A DNA stretch of 9,462 nucleotides from Cryomorphaceae bacterium (lineage in GTDB: Bacteria > Bacteroidota > Bacteroidia > Flavobacteriales > BACL11): the NCBI GenBank assembly GCA_014384505.1, contig JACNFT010000090.1, positions 1 to 9,462 on the forward strand, read 5' to 3'. Made by a program: the position numbers and the translations under genes. Position 1 is the stretch's first letter; every line of letters begins with the position of its first letter. The notes under the pieces were generated by a model. It did no database searches and had not been told where the DNA came from. It saw nothing but the letters and a program-made list of their open reading frames with translations. Positions 1-6,395 of this stretch are shown in pieces.

Positions 1-273
1 CAAATGAAATGGATGATGTACTTGATGCCAATCATGTTCCTTGGATTCTTTAACAATTATGCTGCTGGACTTTCTTACTACTATTTCTTAGCAAACATGT
101 TTACTTTCACTCAACAGTATTTCATGAAAATAATGATTAATGAAGATGAAATATTGGCGCAATTGGAAGCGAACAAAAAGAAACCTGCTAAACCAAAATC
201 TAAGTTTCAAAAGAAATTAGAGGACATGCAGAAAAAACAAGAGCAACAATTAAAGGGTAAAAAGAAAAAATAA
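1..273 (+). CDS. yidC: Membrane protein insertase YidC, C-terminal end (5' partial)
   Basis: This is the last 90 residues of YidC (Oxa1/Alb3 family), which inserts and folds inner-membrane proteins alone or with SecYEG. The reading frame is already open at base 1, so the ATG at base 4 is an internal methionine and not the start. What is visible is the final part of the conserved membrane core: the KWMMYLMPIMFLGFFNNYA segment, then the last transmembrane stretch (GLSYYYFLANMFTFTQQYF). A cytoplasmic tail of about 45 residues follows, very rich in lysine (ANKKKPAKPKSKFQKK, ending GKKKK). Basic tails of this kind are usual in Bacteroidota YidC and are thought to help contact ribosomes; that role is inferred here. 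The gene ends 2 nt from the convergent mqnA stop codon. Confidence 0.93.
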   Translation, partial: QMKWMMYLMPIMFLGFFNNYAAGLSYYYFLANMFTFTQQYFMKIMINEDEILAQLEANKKKPAKPKSKFQKKLEDMQKKQEQQLKGKKKK

Positions 274-288
274 ATCTAACTTATTTTT
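266..288. terminator. Candidate bidirectional A/T hairpin between yidC and mqnA
   Basis: AAAAATAA (266-273) is the perfect inverted complement of TTATTTTT (281-288), with a 7-nt loop (ATCTAAC). On the plus strand it covers the yidC stop; on the minus strand it covers the mqnA stop. Read leftward, the hairpin is followed by a T-rich run (complement of 257-270). The position between converging genes fits a shared terminator, but the stem is all A/T and so weak. In such an A+T-rich sequence it could arise by chance. Confidence 0.35.
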
Positions 289-1013
289 CTCAAAAAAAGT
301 TCCATTCCTTTTTGCTTCTCAATATCTAGGTTATAGGAAATTTTATTATTCAAATAATCTTCAGGGTTTTCACAATTCGGGTAACTATCACCTTCTATTG
401 CTAAGGCCATATCAATATCGCTTAATCCTTTTTCAAGGGCTTTATTAAAGGAAACAATAAAATCCTGAGGTAGTTTTGTATTCGCTACCCAAGCGGCAAA
501 CACAAAGGGCAAACCTGTCATTTCTTTCCAAATAGCTGACAAATCATAAATATAGGCATGCTTAGTATTTAAAGCAAAAGCCCTATCACCTATCACCAAA
601 GCGGCATGGTTTCCTTTTATATTTTCTTCAAAACCAACATTCGCTTTTTTAAGTTCAGGATTCAATTGCCAATATTCATTCAATAAAATTTTAAGCAATG
701 CCACAGAAGTACGCGATTGATAATCCAACGCTATACTTTCAATTTCTTCAATAGGAACATCCGAATACAAACAAACCGTATCCACAGAACCATTAGCGCC
801 TATGCAATAGTCCGAAATGATATGAGCCTCTTTTAATTTTGGAATAACAACAACAGGAACTAAGGCTAAATCTACAGTCCCATTAATAAGTTTATCAGCA
901 CAAATAGAAGGATAGTCCAACTGCAAATCTATAATCTTTATCAGCTCACTTTGTTTTAACCCATGTATAAAAGGTATCGTATTTAAATAAGAAACAGCTG
1001 ATATTTTTAGCAT
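276..1013 (-). CDS. mqnA: Chorismate dehydratase MqnA (futalosine menaquinone pathway)
   Basis: The 245-residue product is recognisable as MqnA/MqnD-fold menaquinone biosynthesis protein, and more specifically MqnA, which dehydrates chorismate to 3-[(1-carboxyvinyl)oxy]benzoate in the futalosine pathway. The N-terminus MLKISAVSYLNTIPF is typical. Further family-like blocks are DLALVPV (48-54), SRTSVALLKILL (100-111), GDRAF (142-146) and the region around WKEMTGLPFVFAAWV (162-176). There is no signal peptide, as expected for a cytoplasmic enzyme. An ATG 30 nt further upstream (1043) is in frame, but it adds residues foreign to the family. The start at 1013 lies in a TGATG overlap with the stop of the DUF456 gene, which suggests translational coupling. 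No other mqn gene is present in the window, so the rest of the pathway must be elsewhere. Confidence 0.9.
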   Translation of the reverse strand: MLKISAVSYLNTIPFIHGLKQSELIKIIDLQLDYPSICADKLINGTVDLALVPVVVIPKLKEAHIISDYCIGANGSVDTVCLYSDVPIEEIESIALDYQSRTSVALLKILLNEYWQLNPELKKANVGFEENIKGNHAALVIGDRAFALNTKHAYIYDLSAIWKEMTGLPFVFAAWVANTKLPQDFIVSFNKALEKGLSDIDMALAIEGDSYPNCENPEDYLNNKISYNLDIEKQKGMELFLRKIS

Positions 1014-1471
1014 CAGAAAAGTAAAATATAAATGATATAACAACTAGTACACAATTTTAGAATAGTACCTGCGATAAAACCCCAAAGTGCACCAAAAGCT
1101 ATTTTCACTTCATTGCTATTCGCTTCAATTTTTGCACCAATATAAGCACCAACAAAAGCGCCTACTAAAATCCCAAAAGGTGGAAACAAGAAAATTCCTA
1201 ACAACATACCTACTACCGAACCTCTAATTGCATACTTACCACCACCTGCTTTTTTTACGCCATATATCTGGAGATAATAATCTAAAACAGTAACAAAAAC
1301 TACCAATACTGCCAGCCAGAAAATAAAATTAACGTCCATTTTGCTAATAAAAAAATGAGAAAGTAACAAACCCAAATAAGAAAGAGGAGGGCCAGGCAAA
1401 GCAGGAATAATACTTCCTATTAATCCTAGAAGCAATAAGATTCCAATTCCAATCATTATTAGTATTTCCAT
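1013..1471 (-). CDS. DUF456 family multispanning membrane protein
   Basis: This 152-residue, very hydrophobic protein matches the DUF456 pattern. It opens with a hydrophobic segment ending in GSIIPALPGPPLSYLGLLL (about 19-37). A membrane segment leading into VLDYYLQIYGVKKAGGGKY follows, then a glycine-rich hairpin (VVGMLLGIFLFPPFGILVG, continuing AFVGAYIGAKI), and a last segment FGALWGFIAGTILKL. I count four to six membrane segments, which accounts for almost the whole chain. The biochemical function of the family is unknown. The gene is first in a two-gene unit with mqnA, and its TGA stop shares one base with the mqnA ATG. Such pairing suggests co-translation but does not show that the protein acts in quinone metabolism. 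Confidence 0.85.
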   Translation of the reverse strand: MEILIMIGIGILLLLGLIGSIIPALPGPPLSYLGLLLSHFFISKMDVNFIFWLAVLVVFVTVLDYYLQIYGVKKAGGGKYAIRGSVVGMLLGIFLFPPFGILVGAFVGAYIGAKIEANSNEVKIAFGALWGFIAGTILKLCTSCYIIYILLF

Positions 1472-1492
1472 TTACCAAAAGTAGTAAAAAAG

Positions 1493-1500
1493 CAAATGTA
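1493..1500 (-). promoter_or_regulatory. Candidate Bacteroidota -7 element for DUF456-mqnA
   Basis: The minus strand reads TACATTTG here, a full match to the Bacteroidota -7 consensus TAnnTTTG. It ends 21 nt before the ATG at 1471, a normal leader length for this phylum. A TTTG at 1513-1516 (minus strand) could serve as the upstream element, but at 12 nt its spacing is shorter than the usual ~19-20. Confidence 0.5.
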
Positions 1501-1537
1501 AAATTCATTTCTCAAAGAACATCTTATTTAAAATGCT

Positions 1538-1545
1538 TAAATTTG
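1538..1545 (+). promoter_or_regulatory. Candidate Bacteroidota -7 element for purB
   Basis: TAAATTTG matches TAnnTTTG fully and lies 24 nt before the purB ATG. The leader that follows is A-rich (ACAAAAGAAAAA directly before the ATG), as is usual where Shine-Dalgarno pairing is not used. I see no convincing -33 TTTG at standard spacing. The 98-bp spacer therefore carries back-to-back promoter candidates for purB and for the DUF456-mqnA unit. Confidence 0.5.
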
Positions 1546-1569
1546 CAACTCTAATTAACAAAAGAAAAA

Positions 1570-2913
1570 ATGGCACTTACTCCTTTAACTGCAGTTACCC
1601 CGATTGACGGAAGATATATCAGTAAAACGTCTAGCCTACAAGCATACTTTTCTGAAGCTGCTTTAATAAAATTCAGAGTACAGGTTGAAATAGAATATTT
1701 TATTGCACTTTGCAATAGCTCTATTATTCAACTAAATCATTTTCCTAGTGATAAATTCTCAGAATTAAGAGATTTATATACAAATTTTAAAGAAAGTGAT
1801 GCCCAAAGAATTAAGGACATTGAAAGCATTACTAACCATGATGTAAAAGCAGTAGAATACTTTATTAAAGAAGAATTTGATAAATTAGGACTACAAGAGT
1901 TTAAAGAGTTTATCCATTTCGGATTAACTTCACAAGACATCAATAATACTGCAGTTCCTTATTCTATAAAAGAAGCTATAAACAAAATTTATTTACCTCA
2001 ATTAACTGAAATTGTTACTTTACTAAAAGATAGGGCTCAGCAATGGAAAGCAATTCCATTGTTAGCCCGCACACACGGACAGGCTGCTTCACCAACAAGA
2101 ATGGGAAAAGAAATTCAAGTATTTGTTGAGCGTATTGAAAAGCAACTATTCCTTTTAGAAACAATTCCTTTTAGTGCAAAGTTTGGTGGCGCAACAGGTA
2201 ACTTTAATGCACATCATGTTGCTTTTCCTGAAATTGATTGGGTAAGTTTTTCCAACAACTTTACAGCTGATGCTTTAGGATTGGAAAGACAACAAACTAC
2301 TACTCAAATTGAGCATTACGATAATTTGGCAGCACTCATGGATAACATCAGTAGAATCAATACTATTTTAATTGATTTCTCTAGAGATATCTGGACTTAT
2401 GTTTCTATGGATTATTTCAAACAAAAAATAAAAAAAGGAGAAGTAGGTTCATCAGCAATGCCACACAAAGTAAATCCTATTGATTTTGAAAATGCAGAAG
2501 GTAACTTAGGAATGGGAAATGCAATTTTCTCATTCTTATCTAGCAAACTACCTATCTCTCGCTTACAAAGAGATTTAACTGACAGTACCGTTTTAAGAAA
2601 TATTGGCGTTCCTTTTGCACATACCCTTATCGCTTTCGCATCATTAAACAAAGGAATAAATAAGTTAATTATTAATGAAGAAAATATTGCTGCTGACTTA
2701 GAAAAAAATTGGGCAGTAGTAGCAGAAGCTATTCAAACAATATTAAGAAGAGAAGGCTATCCTAACCCTTATGAAGCACTAAAGGAATTAACAAGAACTA
2801 ACTCAGTAATTAATGCCGAAAGCATTGCTTCATTCATTGACACTTTAACTGTTAATGATACTATTAAAACTGAATTGAAAGCAATTACACCTAGTAATTA
2901 CACTGGAATATAA
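1570..2913 (+). CDS. purB: Adenylosuccinate lyase PurB
   Basis: The enzyme acts twice in purine synthesis: it releases fumarate from SAICAR to give AICAR, and from adenylosuccinate to give AMP. The 447-residue protein aligns by eye with E. coli-type PurB along its whole length: LTAVTPIDGRY (6-16), TNHDVKAVEYF (88-98), TSQDINNT (120-127), RTHGQAASPTRMGKE (167-181), TTTQIEHYDN (243-252) and the mobile-loop signature GSSAMPHKVNPIDFENAEGN (293-312). His169 in the THG motif matches the general acid, and Ser294/Ser295 in the GSS loop supply the catalytic serine. It ends at TPSNYTGI, about ten residues shorter than the E. coli protein; I recall the same ending in other Flavobacteriales, so I do not regard it as truncated. 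It is monocistronic and converges on the 185-residue gene with 19 nt between stops. Confidence 0.97.
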   Translation: MALTPLTAVTPIDGRYISKTSSLQAYFSEAALIKFRVQVEIEYFIALCNSSIIQLNHFPSDKFSELRDLYTNFKESDAQRIKDIESITNHDVKAVEYFIKEEFDKLGLQEFKEFIHFGLTSQDINNTAVPYSIKEAINKIYLPQLTEIVTLLKDRAQQWKAIPLLARTHGQAASPTRMGKEIQVFVERIEKQLFLLETIPFSAKFGGATGNFNAHHVAFPEIDWVSFSNNFTADALGLERQQTTTQIEHYDNLAALMDNISRINTILIDFSRDIWTYVSMDYFKQKIKKGEVGSSAMPHKVNPIDFENAEGNLGMGNAIFSFLSSKLPISRLQRDLTDSTVLRNIGVPFAHTLIAFASLNKGINKLIINEENIAADLEKNWAVVAEAIQTILRREGYPNPYEALKELTRTNSVINAESIASFIDTLTVNDTIKTELKAITPSNYTGI

Positions 2914-2932
2914 ATATAATCCTGAACTTAAT

Positions 2933-3490
2933 TTAGAAACTTAGTTTATTCTTTTCCAAATAATCTTCCCAATTCCACATAAAGTGTGTCAATAGATTCT
3001 TCAGCTCATTGTAAAATATAGGGTTTGGCTTATTCTTTCTCTTAAACAAATCCCCTTGAAATTCGTTAATATTATATTTTTCAAAAATACCATACGCCAT
3101 AGCGCTTATAGGATATTCGTTATCAATTAATAACTCATTAAAATAATTCTCATAATCCAAGAAACGCTCAATTGCTAAATGCTGTTCACTTTCAGGCAAT
3201 TCTTTATGCAGTTCATCCAAAATATATCCTCTTAAGGTTGCTGAATCCTTTTCTTCAAAAAAGGTATCTAAATTTCGTATATTTCCTAAAAATACAATAT
3301 TCCTAAACCAATCAATATCAATGTCTGTAAGATTCGGATTGTCTTCTAAATTATTGTTATTGTTAATGAAATCCTTAATTTCAACAAAGCCAACTTCAAT
3401 TACATTGTTAAGTAAATTCACATAAATAGTAGCAGCAAGTTTAGCCTTTACTTTTTTCTTTTTTGATAATAATCCTAAAAACTTTATCAT
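2933..3490 (-). CDS. Hypothetical protein, 185 residues, last gene of the minus-strand block
   Basis: I do not recognise a family with certainty. The protein opens with a basic stretch (FLGLLSKKKKVKAK, residues 4-17). A hydrophobic/amphipathic segment follows (AATIYVNLLNNVIEVGFVEI), then a run of five asparagines (43-47). The remaining ~130 residues are acidic, apparently helical, and rich in Phe, Tyr and Trp (DIDWFRNIVFLGN at 58-70, LDYENYFNELLIDNEYP at 111-127, THFMWNWEDYLEK at 168-180). It has no signal peptide, membrane span or obvious catalytic motif, so it is probably a soluble cytoplasmic protein. Bacteroidota genomes contain similar uncharacterised proteins starting with a KKKK patch and an EVGF-like motif; this is recollection only. 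The ATG lies 5 nt after the lhgO stop, so it is likely co-transcribed with lhgO. Confidence 0.8.
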   Translation of the reverse strand: MIKFLGLLSKKKKVKAKLAATIYVNLLNNVIEVGFVEIKDFINNNNNLEDNPNLTDIDIDWFRNIVFLGNIRNLDTFFEEKDSATLRGYILDELHKELPESEQHLAIERFLDYENYFNELLIDNEYPISAMAYGIFEKYNINEFQGDLFKRKNKPNPIFYNELKNLLTHFMWNWEDYLEKNKLSF

Positions 3491-3495
3491 ATAAA

Positions 3496-4707
3496 TTATA
3501 GATTAAAATGTGATTTTGCTTCTTCCATTATTTGTTTTCCAATTGCAAAACAGGCTGTAGCAGCTGGTGAAGGAGCATTTAACACATGTATATTTTTTTT
3601 ATTTTTAATTATTTTAAAATCATCAATTACCTCACCATCACTACCTAAGGCCATAGCTCTCACCCCACTTCTACCTTCTACAATATCCTCCATTTTTAAT
3701 GTTGGCATCATCTTTTGTAATTCCTTCAAAAATAAAGATTTTGAGAACGCCCTTTTATACTCATTGAGTCCAAATTTCCAATGATTTATGAACAATCGCC
3801 AAGTACCCACAAAACCAAGGGCTTGTACTGTATCTCTCATGCTAAAATCTGTCTTATTATAACCTTCTCTTTTAAAGGTAAACACAGCATTAGGCCCACA
3901 TTCAATATCACCATTCGACATTCTTGTAAAATGAACTCCTAAAAAAGGAAATTCTGGATTAGGTACCGGATAAACTAAATTATTAATTTTCGATTTAGCA
4001 TGCTCGGCTAACTCATAATAATCTCCTCTGAAGCCAACAATCTGCATATCTAACTTCACATTATCTTTTACTGCTAACCTATCAGCAAACAAGCCACCAC
4101 AAAAAATGATATGTTTAACATTAAACACCCCTTTTGTTGTACTGATGTTAACATCATTATAATCCAAGACTTCACAATCTGTAATCACTTTACTATTCGG
4201 GTTTTCAGACAATAAGAGCTCAGATAACTTATTCGTTATTCCTTTATAATCTATGATACCTGCCTCAGGAACCCAAAGCGCTTTTAATCCTACAATATTA
4301 GGTTCTATCTTCTTAAATTCATCAGGATTTAACAATTCTAATCCTAACAAACCATTCTTTTCTCCATTATCTTTTAAGCCTTCTAATCGCTTAGCTTCAA
4401 GAGAGTTTATAGCAACAACCAATTTACCACAAACTTCATATTTAATATTATGTTCTTTAGAAAATGAAACTAAATCTTTCCTGCCATCAACACAATTTTT
4501 AGCCTTTAAGGAACCATTCTTGTAATATAAGCCTGAATGAATTACGCCTGAATTTCGACCAGTTTGATGAAAAGCCAATTCTTTTTCTTTTTCAAAAACT
4601 ACAATATTAAGTCTTGTGAATTCTCTTTGTATTTGATAAGCAGTAGCCAAGCCCACAATTCCACCCCCTACTATGGCTATATCAAATTGTTTATTTTGAT
4701 TATTGAT
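3496..4707 (-). CDS. lhgO: L-2-hydroxyglutarate oxidase LhgO, apparently lacking a standard start codon
   Basis: This FAD-dependent oxidase of the DAO superfamily converts L-2-hydroxyglutarate to 2-oxoglutarate; the E. coli enzyme passes the electrons to membrane quinone. Family-typical blocks, numbered from the ATC at 4707, are the dinucleotide-binding GGGIVG (14-19), EKEKELAFHQTGRNSGVIHS (39-58), the block beginning YPVPNPEFPFLGVHFTRM, AGPNA-like CGPNAVFTFKREGY, GRSGVRA, and near the C-terminus NAPSPAATACFAIGKQI. The start is odd. The first standard start codon in frame is a GTG at 4656, inside the FAD motif, which would delete GGGI. Upstream, the frame stays open to the TAG of the beta-barrel gene (4711-4713), encoding FINNQNKQFDIAIVGGG with no ATG, GTG or TTG. 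I place the start at ATC (4705-4707), 3 nt after that stop, giving 403 residues. An ATA at 4680, a sequence error or a start-codon mutation are alternatives. Confidence 0.88.
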   Translation of the reverse strand: MNNQNKQFDIAIVGGGIVGLATAYQIQREFTRLNIVVFEKEKELAFHQTGRNSGVIHSGLYYKNGSLKAKNCVDGRKDLVSFSKEHNIKYEVCGKLVVAINSLEAKRLEGLKDNGEKNGLLGLELLNPDEFKKIEPNIVGLKALWVPEAGIIDYKGITNKLSELLLSENPNSKVITDCEVLDYNDVNISTTKGVFNVKHIIFCGGLFADRLAVKDNVKLDMQIVGFRGDYYELAEHAKSKINNLVYPVPNPEFPFLGVHFTRMSNGDIECGPNAVFTFKREGYNKTDFSMRDTVQALGFVGTWRLFINHWKFGLNEYKRAFSKSLFLKELQKMMPTLKMEDIVEGRSGVRAMALGSDGEVIDDFKIIKNKKNIHVLNAPSPAATACFAIGKQIMEEAKSHFNL

Positions 4708-4710
4708 AAA

Positions 4711-5562
4711 CTATTTTTTAAGTGTAAAAACTCTAGAAATATTAAAGCCAAAATAAATATCTCCATTAGACCATTCCCCATTAGTTTCATGTATAAAAGC
4801 ACGTTCAAACATGGCTGCTGAATTGCTTAAATGCAATTGAAAAACATGACCTCCTGTTTCAATATCAATCCCTAAGGAAAGAGGATTAACACTGTTCTCC
4901 TTTTTTAATTGAAGAAAGTACTCTGCATTGAGTGAAATTCTTGAAGTTAATTTATGCCTTGCTCCTAAGCCAATAGAAAGTAAATCATGTGCATCACCTT
5001 TGGTAACTACATTTTTATGCACTATTGTTGGGCTTAGCTGAACAGACAAATTACTATTGATTTTACGTGCAACCAAAAATTGATAAACATAGCTCATTTG
5101 GTCCGTCATAACATAACTTTCTTTTTGCATATCCTCCCATATTGACTGCTTAAAAAAAACAGAAGAATACCAAACCAAACTAAAAGGGAAAGCATCCTCC
5201 CCCTTGCTTTGGCTCACTAATTTTATTTTTGTATTCGCATCAATTGTTTTTAAGAATGAACTTCTACCCAGACCAATTGAATACCAATCATTCACTCCAT
5301 AATCTAAACCAAAACGAACTTGTGCGTTATCCAATCCATATAAATTATAAGCCCCAGAATTTAAGGTGCCAAATCTATGCTGAATCAAGAAAAGTAAATC
5401 TCCTTTACTAACCAACTCTACGGATTGACTATTTACAATTTTCACTCCTTTAAAAGTAGAACTAATTTTGTAGTTTGAATCATCATTTAACAAATGCATC
5501 AAATCATCTTGGGCAAAAATAATTACAGGAAAAAAAAGTAATATTAACAGTATCCTCTTCAT
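4711..5562 (-). CDS. DUF5777-type outer-membrane beta-barrel protein
   Basis: This 283-residue exported protein has a clear signal peptide (MKRILLILLFFPVIIFAQ, cleavage near 17-18). After it come alternating hydrophobic/polar strands rich in aromatic residues, ending in NGDIYFGFNISRVFTLKK, as expected of an outer-membrane beta-barrel. The block GDLLFLIQHRFGTLNSGAYN (54-73), followed by LYGLDNAQVRFGLDYGVNDW, is what I associate with the Bacteroidota DUF5777 family. Later strands include SVQLSPTIVHKN and RISLNAEYFLQL. Its role is unknown. The ATG directly abuts the TAG of the YceI gene (TAGATG on the minus strand), so it is likely translated by coupling. Its own TAG is the in-frame boundary of lhgO. 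The call as a barrel is firm; the DUF number is from memory. Confidence 0.82.
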   Translation of the reverse strand: MKRILLILLFFPVIIFAQDDLMHLLNDDSNYKISSTFKGVKIVNSQSVELVSKGDLLFLIQHRFGTLNSGAYNLYGLDNAQVRFGLDYGVNDWYSIGLGRSSFLKTIDANTKIKLVSQSKGEDAFPFSLVWYSSVFFKQSIWEDMQKESYVMTDQMSYVYQFLVARKINSNLSVQLSPTIVHKNVVTKGDAHDLLSIGLGARHKLTSRISLNAEYFLQLKKENSVNPLSLGIDIETGGHVFQLHLSNSAAMFERAFIHETNGEWSNGDIYFGFNISRVFTLKK

Positions 5563-6078
5563 CTATATTTCTTTTAATTTTGCTTTTACAGTAACTTCAA
5601 TCTCTTCAGCAATATTGTACATTACTATTTTAGGAATTTTAATTTTATAATCTTTAAGTTGAATAGTAAAAGTAGCATCAATCATAATACTATCATCACT
5701 TTTCACTAAACTCCCCTTCACATCAACTTCATTGGATTCCCCATGAATTTTTAAAGTCCCTGTTGCTAATGATACTTTATTAAGTTTGCCTATATTTCCT
5801 GAAAAGGAAGCTTTAGGAAACTTATCAGATTCTAAATAATTCTCATTAAAATGTTCTTGCATTAGAGGTTTAGGGAAAATAAAATCTGAGATATTGAGCT
5901 GAAATACTAACTGCTTTGTTTCGGCATCATACACAGCACTTACTTTATTATTTCTTGCAGATATATCCTCTATAGGTGCTTCAGAAAAAAATGAAATCTC
6001 TGCTTGCTTTGTAATAAATCGTTGAGAATAAAGATTAGAACTATACAATAATAATATGAAAAAAATTATCTTATTCAC
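5563..6078 (-). CDS. YceI-family periplasmic protein (GTG start)
   Basis: YceI-like proteins fold as a lipocalin-like barrel that binds polyisoprenoids or similar amphiphiles; the ligand here is unknown. The 171-residue product begins with a signal peptide (residues 1-18, IIFFILLLYSSNLYS) and continues with family features: AEISFFSEAPIEDISARNN, LVFQLNISDFIFPKPLMQEH, YLESDKFPKASFSGNI, then the paired strands GTLKIHGESNEVDVKGSL and ending IPKIVMYNIAEEIEVTVKAK. I chose the GTG at 6078 because translation from it gives a normal signal peptide. An in-frame ATG at 6135 would add 19 polar residues ahead of it and lie deep inside the upstream gene. With GTG, the gene overlaps the end of the haem-lipoprotein gene by 8 nt (GTGAATAA holds that gene's TAA). 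It abuts the beta-barrel gene with zero spacing. Confidence 0.88.
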   Translation of the reverse strand: MNKIIFFILLLYSSNLYSQRFITKQAEISFFSEAPIEDISARNNKVSAVYDAETKQLVFQLNISDFIFPKPLMQEHFNENYLESDKFPKASFSGNIGKLNKVSLATGTLKIHGESNEVDVKGSLVKSDDSIMIDATFTIQLKDYKIKIPKIVMYNIAEEIEVTVKAKLKEI

Positions 6079-6391
6079 AATCTGCCCATTTTTGAATAAT
6101 ATTAATCTCTGATTCTGACAAAGGAGGACTTCCATATTGAGGCATAGTACGATTTATAACTTCTTCTTTTAACGAATAGTTTCTTAAGGCCTCAGTTACA
6201 CCATCATATGACCCAAGAATAGCAGGCATATTAGCTGTTGTGGAATGACAAGATATACAATTATTCTCAATTATTGGTTGCACCAATTCAAAATATACTT
6301 GCTCATCAGGTACACAAACAACTTCAGGAAGTTCATTCCAAGTACAAGATGTGAAAATAAATAAACTAAATAAAAAAAGAAATCTTATCAT
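6071..6391 (-). CDS. Small c-type cytochrome-like lipoprotein (CxxCH)
   Basis: The 106-residue protein starts with a lipoprotein signal (LFLFSLFIFTSC; lipobox FTSC with Cys16 as the likely lipidated residue). It carries one covalent-haem motif, CISCH (45-49), in the context FELVQPIIENNCISCHS, which resembles planctomycete-type and related cytochrome c domains. Met83 in RTMPQYGSPPLSESE is a good candidate for the second axial ligand, followed by the usual C-terminal helix (EINIIQKWADCE). Cys26 and Cys105 lie outside the haem motif and could form a disulfide. It is probably anchored to a membrane and facing the periplasm. It sits 19 nt after the transporter gene and overlaps the YceI gene by 8 nt, so it likely serves the envelope trio as electron carrier or haem sensor; that role is inferred. 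Confidence 0.87.
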   Translation of the reverse strand: MIRFLFLFSLFIFTSCTWNELPEVVCVPDEQVYFELVQPIIENNCISCHSTTANMPAILGSYDGVTEALRNYSLKEEVINRTMPQYGSPPLSESEINIIQKWADCE

Positions 6392-6395
6392 AAAG

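Noticed and set aside
1014..1043. Upstream ATG at 1043 for mqnA
   Set aside because: It adds ten residues (MLYHLYFTFL) not seen in the family, whereas the ATG at 1013 gives the standard MLKISAVSYLNT start and a TGATG overlap.
1737..2651. Minus-strand open frames (1737-1943, 2412-2651) inside purB
   Set aside because: They are antisense shadows of a fully conserved purB, with no family-like sequence or start context.
2937..2947. Small inverted repeat AAAC-TTA-GTTT near the purB/185-residue gene junction
   Set aside because: A 4-bp stem with a 3-nt loop lies inside the coding end of the minus-strand gene; it is too short to call a terminator.
3356..3370. Asparagine-codon run in the 185-residue protein as a phase-variable repeat
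   Set aside because: It is only five Asn codons with mixed AAT/AAC codons; being in triplets, length changes would not shift the frame.
3496..4656. GTG at 4656 as the lhgO start
   Set aside because: It would cut through GGGIVG, the FAD-binding motif, whose coding sequence is intact just upstream in the same frame.
4253..5411. Plus-strand open frames (4253-4525, 4564-4821, 5229-5411) opposite lhgO and the barrel gene
   Set aside because: They are complementary-strand shadows with unstructured compositions; the minus-strand genes explain the sequence.
3496..5562. Stop-codon read-through joining the beta-barrel and LhgO into one protein
   Set aside because: The barrel has a signal peptide and belongs in the outer membrane, while LhgO is a cytoplasm-facing flavoenzyme. 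The fusion makes no topological sense, and no read-through signal is evident.
6079..6135. ATG at 6135 as the YceI start
   Set aside because: It would place polar residues before a good signal peptide and overlap the upstream gene by 65 nt.
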